The position numbers were made by a program, and so were the translations under genes. Positions 17,851-27,131 of a DNA stretch of 64,000 bases are shown one piece after another. Where the stretch lies: assembly GCA_934654815.1 (NCBI GenBank), contig CAKUGU010000003.1, positions 21,614-85,613 on the forward strand. Direction: 5' to 3'. Within the stretch, counting starts at the first letter, position 1, and each line of letters begins with the position of its first letter. The DNA is from an uncultured Ellagibacter sp. Its GTDB lineage: Bacteria > Actinomycetota > Coriobacteriia > Coriobacteriales > Eggerthellaceae. Below the pieces are notes generated by a model. That model was not told the DNA's origin, did no database searches, and worked only from the letters and a program-made list of their open reading frames with translations.

Positions 17851-19077
17851 ATGTCCGAAAAGACGAAAATCAGCGCAGGCCAAATCGGCGTATTCGTTGC
17901 GCTGATGTGCATGTATTTCATTGGTCCGATGCATAGTGCCGTCAATGTCGCCTCGCAGGACTTGATGAACGTTTACGGCGTTGACGCGAGTGCTGTGTCC
18001 TACATGGTATCGATCACTAATTTGCTTGAAATCCCGGCGGCGCTTGTCATCGGTCTCGTTGCGGGTCGCAAGCTCAGCTATCGCGTATGCGCACTGCTTG
18101 CAACCGCGCTCGTAGCAATCGGCGGTATTCCGACTATCCTCGGCGCAGCGCTTCCGTGGTGGGGCATTATGGCAACTCGCTGCATCCTGGGTCTCGGCCT
18201 TGGCTGCTTCATGCCGATTGTCATGGGCGTCATCTCGCTTATGTTCCAGAAGGAATCGGTTCGCGCAACGATGATGTCCATTGCAAGTGTGTGCTTTAAC
18301 GTGGGCATGATTCTGCTTACTTCGTTGGCCGGCATCCTGGGCGCTATTTCCTGGAACCTCGCTTGGGGCATCTACCTTATCGCGCTTATTCCGTTTGTCA
18401 TGTGCATCTTCCTTCTGAATCCGAAGAACGTCCCTGCGGTTCCGCAGGAGGACGAGAAGGGCGAGAAAGTTAAGATCAAGCTTCCGGTTTCCGGTTGGGT
18501 TCTGCTCGTGCTGTTCCTCGGCACCATCATCATGAGCCAGTCGCTGTTCAACTTGGGCGGTGTCTCAATCGGTGCCGTTGTGGGCAATCCTGCCGTTATC
18601 GGTACGGTGTTCTCGCTGTTTTCGGTTGGCGCCATTGCTTCTGCCGTTCTTTTCGGGCCTGCTTTCAAGTTTCTTTCCGCTTACACGATTCCAGTGTTCT
18701 GGATCATCGGACTTTGTGGGTACGTGCTGTGGTTCGTCGCCCATGCAACCGGCAATGTGGTGCTGTTCTACGTAGCCATCATTCTCGCAGGTTTCGGCAC
18801 GAACACCATGACTGTTGGCGTGCCGATGCTCCTCTCCACGTTCGTTGCCCCGGCTATCGTTGGTGCGGTTATGGGCTTTAGCTATGTGTTCCAGAACGGT
18901 GGCGGTTTCCTTGCCTCCCCGATCGACCAGGCTGTTCTTTCCATTGCTGGAACTGACGCCATTTTGAGCTCTGTCTGGATCTTCAACATCGTGCTTGGTG
19001 TCATCCTCCTTCTCGGTATGTTCTGGGTTGCGAAGAAATCCAATGCGGCGAAGAAGGCCGAAGCTGCTGATAAGTAG
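17851..19077 (+). CDS. MFS transporter of cassette A
   Basis: 408 residues with about twelve membrane helices; ATG 17851 follows AAAGGGG. The loop between helices 2 and 3 carries a GRKLSYR stretch in place of the textbook G-x-x-x-D-R-x-G motif. It is closest to the MFS protein at 30022: shared FIGPMHSA/VIPDMGYIAPS-like first helix and the same length. It follows the cassette A enzyme pair and precedes cassette B, so import of the phenolic substrate or export of the product is likely. A terminator 35 bp after the stop separates it from cassette B. Confidence 0.85.
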   Translation: MSEKTKISAGQIGVFVALMCMYFIGPMHSAVNVASQDLMNVYGVDASAVSYMVSITNLLEIPAALVIGLVAGRKLSYRVCALLATALVAIGGIPTILGAALPWWGIMATRCILGLGLGCFMPIVMGVISLMFQKESVRATMMSIASVCFNVGMILLTSLAGILGAISWNLAWGIYLIALIPFVMCIFLLNPKNVPAVPQEDEKGEKVKIKLPVSGWVLLVLFLGTIIMSQSLFNLGGVSIGAVVGNPAVIGTVFSLFSVGAIASAVLFGPAFKFLSAYTIPVFWIIGLCGYVLWFVAHATGNVVLFYVAIILAGFGTNTMTVGVPMLLSTFVAPAIVGAVMGFSYVFQNGGGFLASPIDQAVLSIAGTDAILSSVWIFNIVLGVILLLGMFWVAKKSNAAKKAEAADK

Positions 19078-19112
19078 ATCAATCCTTCAAATCTAGCTAT
19101 TTCCCTCCACGT

Positions 19113-19146
19113 AAAGCGGGCTGTCATTCGGCGGCCCGCTTTTTGA
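19113..19146 (+). terminator. Rho-independent terminator after the cassette A transporter
   Basis: AAAGCGGGC (19113-19121) pairs with GCCCGCTTT (19134-19142) around a 12-nt loop, and the stem runs into TTTTT. Confidence 0.9.
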
Positions 19147-19298
19147 TCTTCAATTGCGGCGCACTGTACGATTCTCTACAAAATATGATGATATTCAGGC
19201 GAAATGCGCCGAAGCAAAGATTCCTCAGCCCATATTATTTTTTCTTAATAAAGGGGAGATGCCCTTTTATGACGAGGAAAAGAGAGGGGAGAGAGACG

Positions 19299-21584
19299 AT
19301 GGCCCAGCTTCATTGGAACGAGCATGCGAAGCCAGCTGAAGTCGATTTGGGGGATGGGACGAAGGTGTTTCGCACGAGCGCATGGGCTCCTCCGGGGTGT
19401 CATGGCGTTGGCTGCGGGCTTAAAGTTTTTGTGAAAGACGGCAAGCTCGTAAAAGTTGAGGGAGACCCCGACCAACCTATTACGCAAGGGCGTTTGTGCC
19501 CAAGATGCATGGCGATCAAGGATTATGTCGAGCACCCTGATCGACTGAAGTATCCCATGAAACGCGCTCGGGAGTTCCGCGGGCTTGCCGATAAATGGGA
19601 GCGCATCAGTTGGGATGAGGCATACGACATCATCGTTGAGCATTGGAAGTCCATTCGCGAACGCTTCGGCAAGAACTCAATCGGCGTTTTCGCGGGTACT
19701 GGACGAGAGGCAAGCCGTTATCACTTTACGATGGCGCAAGATGTGTTCGGGTCGAATACGGCCATCCAGTCCATCAGTGGATGGTCGTGCATTATTCCCC
19801 GTATGGCCGGCATGTCGTGGGTCATAGGTGCGCCGTATCTCGAGATTGATAACGCGATAGGCTTTCCTGAGCGCTACGATTCCGATAAATGGGAATGCCC
19901 GAAATACATTTTGAATTGGGGACGCGATCCGTTGCGCTCGAACCCTGATGGATTATGGGGCCACTCACTCATCGACATGATGAGGCGTGGCGCGAAGCTT
20001 ATCAACGTCGATCCACGCGTCAACTGGCTTTCAACGCGCGCGGAGTATTATCTGCAATTACGGCCAGGTACTGACGCGGCGCTCGCGCTGGGCATTCTGA
20101 ACGAAGTCATCCAATCGGGCGAGTACGACAAAGAATTCGTTGACGCTTGGACATACGGGTTCGACGATCTCGCCGCGCGTGCTGCGGAATATCCTGCTGA
20201 AAGGGTTGCCGAGATTTGTGAAGTGAGTTCCGATCATATTCGGGCGGTCGCACGATGCCTGCTTGAGCGACCGTCGACGCTTTCCATGGGGCTCGCGGTC
20301 GATCAGAACCCCAACAGCATACAGATCGCGCATGCGCTGCTTGCCATATTTGCGATTACTGGGAATATCGATATTCCCGGAGGTGTATTTTTAGGACAGC
20401 CCCTGCTCATGTTCCAGGCGCTTCAAGGCGATTCTTCGGTAGAGCATGAATCGAGCGAGCCCGAGATTGGCATCGGGCATGACGTTTACCCCGCTCTTCC
20501 TGCTGTTGCCAATACGCCCCATCCCGATATTGTTTTGGAGTGCCTTGAAACAGGGCGCCCTCAACGAATCGAGTTCGCTTATATTTTGAACACCAATCCT
20601 CTTGCCTGTATGCCAGCGCAGCCGCAGCGATGGTATGAAGCTTTGCGCAAAATCGAGTTCATCGCGTGCGCTGATATTTTCATGACACCGACTATGGCGG
20701 CTTTGGCGGATGTGGTTCTACCTGTATGCACATCACTTGAGCGCGACGGCATCGTCACCAACAATCAAGCCTCTATGCACGGACAGCTTGGAGCCATGAT
20801 CAACGTCATCGATCGCATCGGTGATACGAAAAGCGATCTTGAAATCGCTATCGATCTACATAAGCGTACGCACCCTGAGTGCACCGATGAGAAGTGGCGC
20901 AGCGTCGAATCTTTCTTGACGAGTGATCTTAAGCCGGTTCGCGACTGTGATGTAACTTTCCCCGAACTTAAAGAGCATGTATTCGGGCAGTATGAACTTG
21001 AGTACAGAAAATACGAAAAGGGCTTGCTTCGCGATGACGGGCAGCCGGGGTTCCGCACTCCAACGGGGCGTATAGAGCTGTATTGCTCGATGCTTGCCGC
21101 TGTTGGTGAAGACCCTCTGCCGTACTATCTTGAGCCACCGCTTGGGCATATTGCTCGTCCCGAATTTGCCAAGGAATATCCGCTTACCATGACATCGGGT
21201 GCTCGCCGATTCACTTCTTTTCACTCCGAGCATCGTCAAATTGAGCGATTGCGGCAAATTCATCCATGGCCAACCGTCCAAATCAATCCAAAGACCGCGG
21301 AACGGTTGGAAATTTCTCAAGGTATGTGGGTATACGTCGAAACACCCTGGGGAAGGGTAAAGGAAGTTGCAGATTTAACGCCTATTGTCAAAGAGGATGT
21401 CGTTTCTTGTGACCATGGCTGGTGGTATCCAGAGCGCGAGGAAGAAGACTTGTTCGATATTTGGGAAACAAGTTTTAATCAGGTCATGCCACATCGCGTA
21501 GTTGGAAAAACCGGCTTTGGAGCGCCGTACAAATGCTTGCCATGCAAGGTTTATCGATTCGATCAGGCGGTTGAGGGGGCTTAA
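19299..21584 (+). CDS. Molybdopterin oxidoreductase, acetylene-hydratase-like group (cassette B catalytic subunit)
   Basis: 761 residues from ATG 19299 (MAQLHWNEHAKPAEV) behind GAGGGGAGAG; the frame is open further upstream but lacks a better site, and the cassette A paralog begins at the equivalent residue. Cluster Cys are C34, C39, C67 and C70. The probable Mo ligand is Cys164 (SGWSCIIPR). FTSFHSEHRQIE is present near the end. It is nearly collinear with the proteins at 15047 and 24414, so these three are sister paralogs from duplication. Its ferredoxin follows by 2 bp. No Tat signal. Substrate unknown; phenolic reduction inferred from the group and context. Confidence 0.85.
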   Translation: MAQLHWNEHAKPAEVDLGDGTKVFRTSAWAPPGCHGVGCGLKVFVKDGKLVKVEGDPDQPITQGRLCPRCMAIKDYVEHPDRLKYPMKRAREFRGLADKWERISWDEAYDIIVEHWKSIRERFGKNSIGVFAGTGREASRYHFTMAQDVFGSNTAIQSISGWSCIIPRMAGMSWVIGAPYLEIDNAIGFPERYDSDKWECPKYILNWGRDPLRSNPDGLWGHSLIDMMRRGAKLINVDPRVNWLSTRAEYYLQLRPGTDAALALGILNEVIQSGEYDKEFVDAWTYGFDDLAARAAEYPAERVAEICEVSSDHIRAVARCLLERPSTLSMGLAVDQNPNSIQIAHALLAIFAITGNIDIPGGVFLGQPLLMFQALQGDSSVEHESSEPEIGIGHDVYPALPAVANTPHPDIVLECLETGRPQRIEFAYILNTNPLACMPAQPQRWYEALRKIEFIACADIFMTPTMAALADVVLPVCTSLERDGIVTNNQASMHGQLGAMINVIDRIGDTKSDLEIAIDLHKRTHPECTDEKWRSVESFLTSDLKPVRDCDVTFPELKEHVFGQYELEYRKYEKGLLRDDGQPGFRTPTGRIELYCSMLAAVGEDPLPYYLEPPLGHIARPEFAKEYPLTMTSGARRFTSFHSEHRQIERLRQIHPWPTVQINPKTAERLEISQGMWVYVETPWGRVKEVADLTPIVKEDVVSCDHGWWYPEREEEDLFDIWETSFNQVMPHRVVGKTGFGAPYKCLPCKVYRFDQAVEGA

Positions 21585-21586
21585 CC

Positions 21587-21928
21587 ATGGATCAACAGTA
21601 TGCAATCATGATTGACAACGAGTTTTGCACAGGCTGCCATACTTGCGAACTCGCTTGTCAAAACGAGCATAACCTCCCCAAAGATCAATGGGGTGTAAAG
21701 TTACTTGAAATGGGCCCGTGGCAGCTTGAAGATGGTTATCACTGGGAATATCGCTTCGTTCCAGTGCTGACAAGCACGTGCGATTTGTGCGCGGAGCGCG
21801 TTTCGGCGGGCGGCGTTCCCAATTGCGTGCAGCACTGCCCAGCAGCGGTTATGGAATTCGGTACGCTTGATGAGCTTTCGAAGAAAATGGCAAGAAAAGG
21901 GAAAATGGCTTCGATTTTCATTCCGTAG
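21587..21928 (+). CDS. Ferredoxin-type iron-sulfur subunit of cassette B
   Basis: 113 residues; ATG 21587, two bases after the catalytic gene, with GAGGGGGC upstream inside that gene. CTGCHTCELAC and CDLC...CVQHC provide ligands for two [4Fe-4S] clusters. Sequence and length match the cassette A partner closely, including the shared ending KMASIFIP. It passes electrons to the catalytic subunit. A strong hairpin follows at 21990. Confidence 0.9.
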   Translation: MDQQYAIMIDNEFCTGCHTCELACQNEHNLPKDQWGVKLLEMGPWQLEDGYHWEYRFVPVLTSTCDLCAERVSAGGVPNCVQHCPAAVMEFGTLDELSKKMARKGKMASIFIP

Positions 21929-21989
21929 GTTTATGTCGCCGTTTCGTTTTGCGCGCTTTCATGCGGTAGTTCAAGATTATTGTTATTTG

Positions 21990-22015
21990 CAGGCCATGGG
22001 CTCTCCCGTGGCCTG
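21990..22015. terminator. Hairpin after cassette B
   Basis: CAGGCCA-t-GGG (21990-22000) pairs with CCC-g-TGGCCTG (22005-22015) around a 4-nt loop. There is no T-run, so it may stall transcription or protect the mRNA end rather than act as a classic terminator. Confidence 0.5.
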
Positions 22016-22069
22016 CTTAACGCAGGGCTCTTCGAATTTCAAGAATAAACTTCCGGGTAGATTTCTCTC

Positions 22070-22083
22070 TAGAAAACTTACTT
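22070..22083 (+). promoter_or_regulatory. AAACTTACTT motif copy
   Basis: TAGAAAACTTACTT lies 53 bp upstream of the PucR-type regulator start and points toward it. Confidence 0.45.
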
Positions 22084-22135
22084 CTTAGCCAGTAGATTTC
22101 GTTTTTGCTAGAGGAATCTGAAGTCGGAGGGCGTC

Positions 22136-23959
22136 ATGAACATTATGAAGACGGGTGCATGCACAGGGGATGGGCCGTTTTTCACATTAGAGATGCTGTT
22201 TGACTATCTTGCAAGTCGTGGCTTCCTCATCGTCCGGCGACCCTCCAAACCCGTTTGTTTTTCACGTGCGGTGCCGTTCGATGAATTTGCGGCAACGATT
22301 TCGCATAAGGCTGGCGGGAAAGATTGCCATGCGTTCAATCCTTCTGCTTTTCGGAATCATCTGGTTGTCTTCGGAGGCGAAGCTGACGAAGCGTATCGAG
22401 ACAATGATCTTATTGCGTTGCGTAGGGCTAACGAAATGGGTTTACCGGTTCTAGGCTTTGTCTCCGAACGGTATCCTGAAAGTCTTTTTGAACAGGTAAT
22501 CGAGGGGCGACGGACGTCTTTAGGTCTCGTTTCACTTGCTCGGGCGGAAAACGGAGCAGAATCTCGTCAGCCAGACTTGATTTGCTCAGTTTTGCGATTT
22601 CTTCTCGATGAACATCTTTTCGTTAATCGTTTATCGGTTGCAGCTGGAGAAAGAGGGTCGCTTCAAAATCTTGTCGACATTGCGGAAGAGCGTTTCGAAA
22701 GTTTTGCGAATATTACAGATGCCCACTATCGCCTCCTTGCTTATACGAAAAATCATCAGCCTGACGACGAGATAAACAGATCCCTTGTCGATCTTGGATA
22801 TCATTGCGAAGAACATCTTCACAGGCAGCATACGATGGGCTATCTGCTCGAAAGCGTTGCAAAGCAGCGCGACTCGAAGGTATGGCCCCCAGATGATACT
22901 TTTCCCTATTATCTAATGACGGGCGTAATGCGGATTTCGGGCCAATATGCCGGTCATGTGCTTGTTACGAGCGCATTGCCTCCAACGCAGGGGGAGCTCG
23001 ATGTCTTTAATATCTTTTTGGCATACTGCGATCGCTTTGTGCGTCGAAGTATGGGGTGCATTTCCTTGAAGGAGTCTCCCAAGCAAGCGTTCATTTCCCA
23101 GCTGGTGGCGACTCGAGAGGTTGACGGGGCTTTTGTCCGAGAGAGAGCTGAATTCTTAAACTTGCCGGTAGCTGGAGTTTTCGTGCTAGCTCGCCTGGTT
23201 TGCGGTGACGCTTTCAATGGGCAAGCCGGCCATATTGCTGAAGATATCGACAGCAGGTTGAATATCGATCACGTTACCTTTGTTCGGGAAGGGCGGGCAA
23301 ATGTTTTGCTCCATGCCGAATCGATCGAAGACCTTTGGAAGGCGCTTGTCTTTGCGGGGAAAATGGAATACGGATTAACGCAGGCCTCCCTTTTCATTTC
23401 TGACCCTTTCTTTCGCCTGCAGGGGTTGTTTTATGCAGCAAGGGAAATCGATATGGTTGCGCGCTGCGAACGCGAAATCATGATCAGTCTTCGATCTGTG
23501 GAGTCAGAGAACCTACGAACGTTTGCGCATGGGCGCACGCGAATTCTGTCATTTCGCGATGCATTCGTCTTTTGCCGGCAGGATTTATTTGACGACGAGG
23601 GCTTTACGGGTTTCGTCCTTTCTCATCTTCTTGTCACGTTGATTGAAAACGGTGGTAAGGGAACGCGATTGATGAAAGCTTCGGAGAGAATGGAAAACCT
23701 TGCGTTTCTTTATATCTTCCTATCGAACGAGCGCAGGGCGACGCAAGTCGGGGCGATGTGTGGCCTTCATAGAAACGGCGTCCTGTATCGCATTCAGAAA
23801 ATGGAGAAGGATTACGGCATCGACCTCGATGATGTGATGACGCGCGAGTATCTTCTCGCGAGCATTCGCGTCAAACTCTCCTCTTCGCGTGATTTTCGCG
23901 AGCGTTTCGACTGTGCCGTCTCGGGTTTGCTGAGAAGCAATAACGGCAGGTCTGCTTAA
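22136..23959 (+). CDS. PucR-type transcriptional regulator
   Basis: 607 residues; ATG 22136 follows GGAGGG. The N-terminal third resembles a PucR ligand-sensing domain. The C-terminus has the PucR/CdaR helix-turn-helix: ERMENLAFLYIFLSNERRAT, then HRNGVLYRIQKMEKDYGIDL. Such proteins usually respond to a catabolic substrate and activate nearby genes. It stands between cassette B and the oppositely oriented cassette C, and has one AAACTTACTT copy just upstream, which could be its own operator. Effector unknown. A bidirectional terminator separates it from cassette C. Confidence 0.8.
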   Translation: MNIMKTGACTGDGPFFTLEMLFDYLASRGFLIVRRPSKPVCFSRAVPFDEFAATISHKAGGKDCHAFNPSAFRNHLVVFGGEADEAYRDNDLIALRRANEMGLPVLGFVSERYPESLFEQVIEGRRTSLGLVSLARAENGAESRQPDLICSVLRFLLDEHLFVNRLSVAAGERGSLQNLVDIAEERFESFANITDAHYRLLAYTKNHQPDDEINRSLVDLGYHCEEHLHRQHTMGYLLESVAKQRDSKVWPPDDTFPYYLMTGVMRISGQYAGHVLVTSALPPTQGELDVFNIFLAYCDRFVRRSMGCISLKESPKQAFISQLVATREVDGAFVRERAEFLNLPVAGVFVLARLVCGDAFNGQAGHIAEDIDSRLNIDHVTFVREGRANVLLHAESIEDLWKALVFAGKMEYGLTQASLFISDPFFRLQGLFYAAREIDMVARCEREIMISLRSVESENLRTFAHGRTRILSFRDAFVFCRQDLFDDEGFTGFVLSHLLVTLIENGGKGTRLMKASERMENLAFLYIFLSNERRATQVGAMCGLHRNGVLYRIQKMEKDYGIDLDDVMTREYLLASIRVKLSSSRDFRERFDCAVSGLLRSNNGRSA

Positions 23960-23989
23960 ACTCGCTTCCATAATGGCACGATGAACAGC

Positions 23990-24020
23990 GAAGCGCCCCT
24001 GCGGGGTTCAGGGACGCTTC
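23990..24020. terminator. Bidirectional hairpin between the regulator and cassette C
   Basis: GAAGCG-c-CCCTG (23990-24001) pairs with CAGGG-a-CGCTTC (24009-24020). It lies between convergent genes; only short T runs flank it. Confidence 0.7.
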
Positions 24021-24064
24021 TTCTAGGGTCCGCCGGAGGGGAGGCGGTACGGGTAGTGCTTCGT

Positions 24065-24400
24065 TTACGGCAGGAAGATCACTGCCTTGGAACCCTTTTC
24101 GTCAAGCTTTTTGGAAAGCTCCTCAACGGGTCCCCATTCGATGACGTTCGCCAGGCAATGCAGGGCGCAGGTTGGGATTCCGCCTGCGGCCACGCGCTCT
24201 TCGCACATATCGCAGAAGCTCGTGGGGAAAGGCAGGTAATTCCATTCGATTTTGCCTTCCTCCATTTCAAAGGGACCGAATTCGGTGACTTTGATGCCCC
24301 ACTTGTCCATAGGGTATCCGTGCTCGTTTTTGCAGGCGAGCTCGCAGCTTTGGCACCCGCTGCAGTATTCGTAGTCGATAAGCAGTCCGTTGTTCGACAT
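24065..24400 (-). CDS. Ferredoxin-type iron-sulfur subunit of cassette C
   Basis: 111 residues; ATG 24400 follows AAGGAGG, 13 bp after the catalytic gene on the minus strand. CSGCQSCELAC and CDMC...CALHC supply two [4Fe-4S] sites. It is the electron-transfer partner of the enzyme at 24414-26699. It keeps the group's GIKVTEFGPF segment between the Cys groups. Confidence 0.9.
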   Translation of the reverse strand: MSNNGLLIDYEYCSGCQSCELACKNEHGYPMDKWGIKVTEFGPFEMEEGKIEWNYLPFPTSFCDMCEERVAAGGIPTCALHCLANVIEWGPVEELSKKLDEKGSKAVIFLP

Positions 24401-24413
24401 GGTTGCCTCCTTC

Positions 24414-26699
24414 CTAGAGAACGCATTCTTCGTTGGGGGTCTTGTAGACCTTCACGGGCGTTTGCTTGTACGGCGCGCCGAAGCCCATCTTGCCGAGCAC
24501 GCGATGGGGGATAAGGCTGTTCACGTTTGACTTCCAAACGCCGAACAGGTGCGGTTCCTCGCCGTCTTCCTCGGGGAACCACCAGCCATGCGCCGCTGCA
24601 ACGACGTCCTTGCGGACGATGGGCGTGACCTTGGCGATCTCGTGCGCCATGCCCCAAGGATTCTCGATAGTGACCTCATCACCGTCTTTGATGCCGAGCT
24701 TGGCCGCCGTTTGGGGATGGATTTCCAGGTACGGTTTGGGCGTCAGTTGACGAAGGCTCGGAATCTGCCGGTGCTCGGAATGGAACGACGCGAAGTAGCG
24801 TGCGCCTGTCGTGCACATGAGCGGATATTCTTTCGCCAGGTCGGGACGTGCTTCTGCACCGAGTTTCGGCGGGAAGTAATAGGGCAGGGGGTCATCGCCG
24901 AGCGCCTGGTATCCGGTCGACCACAGCTCGACGCGACCGGTTGCCGTTTGGAAGCCCGGTTGCCCGTCGGCGCGAATGAGTCCGCGCTCGGCTTTGTGGT
25001 AGCCGCCGATATCGTTCGTCGCGACGACCTTCTCGGAGAGTTCTTCCCAGGTGGTGTCCATTTTCCCCACGTCGTCGATGAGGTATTCCTCGACCGTCTT
25101 GAAAGGATATTCCTCGTGGTACGCCTTCTCGTAGAAAGCGTTGCCGAAGTGGATGAGCATCTCGAGATCGGACTTGCATTCGCCGACCTGAAGTCCCTTG
25201 TTGATGGCGCCCGCGATGCCCATCTGGCAGCCCTGGTTCGTCATGACGATGCCGTCATGCTCGGCCCAGGTGGCAAGCGGCAAGACAACGTCGGCCAACG
25301 CCATGACGGTGGGGGTCATGAACATTTCCTTCGCCACGACGAACTCCATCTTCATAAGCGCGTCGTGCCAGCGCTTGGGTTGGGCGGAGCAGGTCGGCGA
25401 GAGGAGATTCGTGGAATCGAACCAGGCCATCTTCAGCTCGTAGGGGCGCCCGGTCTCGAGGCATTCGAGCGTGATATCGGGGTGCGTGGTGTTCAGGAGG
25501 ACCTTCACGATCGGGTAGGTGTCCCAGCCGATGCACTTGTTCTTCAGCTCTTCGCTCATGTAGTCGGTCGCGCCCGTCATCTCGAACTGCATCTGCACGC
25601 CGACGACGGTGCCGCCGGGGACGTCGAGGTTGCCGGTGATCGCCGCCATGGCGATGAGGCACTGTGTGACCTGGCACCCGTTGGGGTTCTGGTCGACGGC
25701 CACGCCCATGAGCAGGCTCCAGTGATGCACGCCGTCATAGCCGAGCTTTCGAGCTGCGGTAACGATCTCTTCCTCGGTGAGACCGCATTCTTTTGCCGCA
25801 TAAGCGGGGGTATATTCCTGAACCCGTTCCTTCAACTCGTCAAATCCGAAACACCACTTATCGATGTAGTCGTGATCGACGAGGTCCTCATTGATGAGAA
25901 CGTTGAGGATTGCCAGGCAGAGTGCTGCATCGGTGCCGGGAATCAACTGGAGAACCTGGTCGGCGCGACTGGCAAGCCAATTTACGCGTGGGTCAGCCAT
26001 GATAAGCTTCGTCCCTCGCTTCATGAGCTCGATAAGCGCATGGCCCCACAACCCGTCAGGATTCGACTTCAGGGGTTCTTTTCCGAGGCAGAATACGTAA
26101 TCGGGACGCGTCCAGTTGGGGTCATCCCATGCTTCGATTGATCCGCCGTTGTAGTCGAGTTCGATGTAGGCGCTGCCGAGCATCATTGTCATAGCGGTCT
26201 GGCGAGGGCCCATGCACGACCATCCGGACTGAGCATAGCAATTGTTGGGCGTACGTAAAACTTTCGAAGAGAGTGTGAACCCATACCGGACGGCTTCACG
26301 TCCTGTTCCCATATAAACGCAAATCGATTCCGAACCGTATTTCGCGCGGATCTCCTCTGTCTTGCTCACGATAAGCTCGGTCGCCTCATCCCAGCTGATG
26401 CGCTCCCACTTGTCGAGGCCGCGATCCTTCGGGTCGCGCTTCATGGGGTACAGCAAGCGATCGGGGTGGTACACCGCCTCTTTCAGGGCAAGGCAGCGCG
26501 GGCATAAGCGGCCGCGGGTGAGCTGATGGTCAGGGTCGCCTTCGACCTTGACCAGCTCGCCGTCCTTCACGAACAGGCGGATGCCGCAGCCGACCGCATG
26601 GCATCCTGGAGGCGACCAGGCGCAGGTGCGGATGATCTCGGTGCCGTCGTCGAGGACCGTTTTCTTTGGGGCGGGATGCTCTTTGAAATGAAAAGCCAT
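24414..26699 (-). CDS. Molybdopterin oxidoreductase, acetylene-hydratase-like group (cassette C catalytic subunit)
   Basis: 761 residues from ATG 26699 (MAFHFKEHPAP) with GGAAAGGAG upstream; the frame is open to 26831 but the paralogs support this start. C33, C38, C66 and C69 bind the N-terminal cluster. Cys162 (SGWSCMGPR) is the expected Mo ligand. YFASFHSEHRQIP sits near residue 650. Third member of the 761-residue sister group with 15047 and 19299, but on the opposite strand and divergent from cassette D. The intervening 432 bp carries two AAACTTACTT motifs, one facing each operon. Probably cytoplasmic. Substrate unknown. Confidence 0.85.
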   Translation of the reverse strand: MAFHFKEHPAPKKTVLDDGTEIIRTCAWSPPGCHAVGCGIRLFVKDGELVKVEGDPDHQLTRGRLCPRCLALKEAVYHPDRLLYPMKRDPKDRGLDKWERISWDEATELIVSKTEEIRAKYGSESICVYMGTGREAVRYGFTLSSKVLRTPNNCYAQSGWSCMGPRQTAMTMMLGSAYIELDYNGGSIEAWDDPNWTRPDYVFCLGKEPLKSNPDGLWGHALIELMKRGTKLIMADPRVNWLASRADQVLQLIPGTDAALCLAILNVLINEDLVDHDYIDKWCFGFDELKERVQEYTPAYAAKECGLTEEEIVTAARKLGYDGVHHWSLLMGVAVDQNPNGCQVTQCLIAMAAITGNLDVPGGTVVGVQMQFEMTGATDYMSEELKNKCIGWDTYPIVKVLLNTTHPDITLECLETGRPYELKMAWFDSTNLLSPTCSAQPKRWHDALMKMEFVVAKEMFMTPTVMALADVVLPLATWAEHDGIVMTNQGCQMGIAGAINKGLQVGECKSDLEMLIHFGNAFYEKAYHEEYPFKTVEEYLIDDVGKMDTTWEELSEKVVATNDIGGYHKAERGLIRADGQPGFQTATGRVELWSTGYQALGDDPLPYYFPPKLGAEARPDLAKEYPLMCTTGARYFASFHSEHRQIPSLRQLTPKPYLEIHPQTAAKLGIKDGDEVTIENPWGMAHEIAKVTPIVRKDVVAAAHGWWFPEEDGEEPHLFGVWKSNVNSLIPHRVLGKMGFGAPYKQTPVKVYKTPNEECVL

Positions 26700-26829
26700 C
26701 CTTCTCTCCTTTCCAAAGTCGTTGCATGAAGAAAGCGCGCATAAGCGCATACGCGTCTTGGAATGAACATAAGGGGAAGGGATTGTGCTGCCAGATCTTT
26801 CGGGGCGCAAGCCCATCTTATCGGCAAAC

Positions 26830-26839
26830 AAGTAAGTTT
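26830..26839 (-). promoter_or_regulatory. AAACTTACTT motif copy (toward cassette C)
   Basis: On the minus strand the ten bases read AAACTTACTT, 130 bp upstream of the cassette C start at 26699. Confidence 0.45.
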
Positions 26840-26906
26840 GGCAGCTTTAAGCAACCGAGCTTTTCAGCGGGGGGATGCCGTTTGCCCTGGAATCCGTTCC
26901 GCTTAC

Positions 26907-26920
26907 CAACTTACTTTTTT
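26907..26920 (+). promoter_or_regulatory. AAACTTACTT-like motif copy (toward cassette D)
   Basis: CAACTTACTTTTTT on the plus strand, about 210 bp upstream of the cassette D start. It has C in place of the first A. Confidence 0.4.
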
Positions 26921-27131
26921 CCCTGCATACTAACTCCACGCTTCGGTAACGCTGCGAAACGGCGTGCCGGCGAGGGGGATAAACGGATCTTGCACGGGTG
27001 CGACGAGACGATCGTACCAAAGGAAACCCATTGAAGTTTCATGGTCTGACCAGGCGTGACGAGATGCGCCGAGCCAGCAAGGGAACGCAAGGGGAGAAGC
27101 TTGTCTTGAAAAGCTTCGGAGAGGAGTGGGT

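Larger units (their letters stand above)
26700..27131. other. Divergent promoter region between cassettes C and D
   Basis: A 432-bp region with no supported gene. It holds two AAACTTACTT motifs in opposite orientation (26830-26839 on minus, 26907-26920 on plus), each pointing toward its own downstream operon. Confidence 0.55.

Noticed and set aside
26838..26850. TTGGCAGCTTTAAGC, resembling a sigma-54 promoter
   Set aside because: GG and GC are nine bases apart; the family needs ten.
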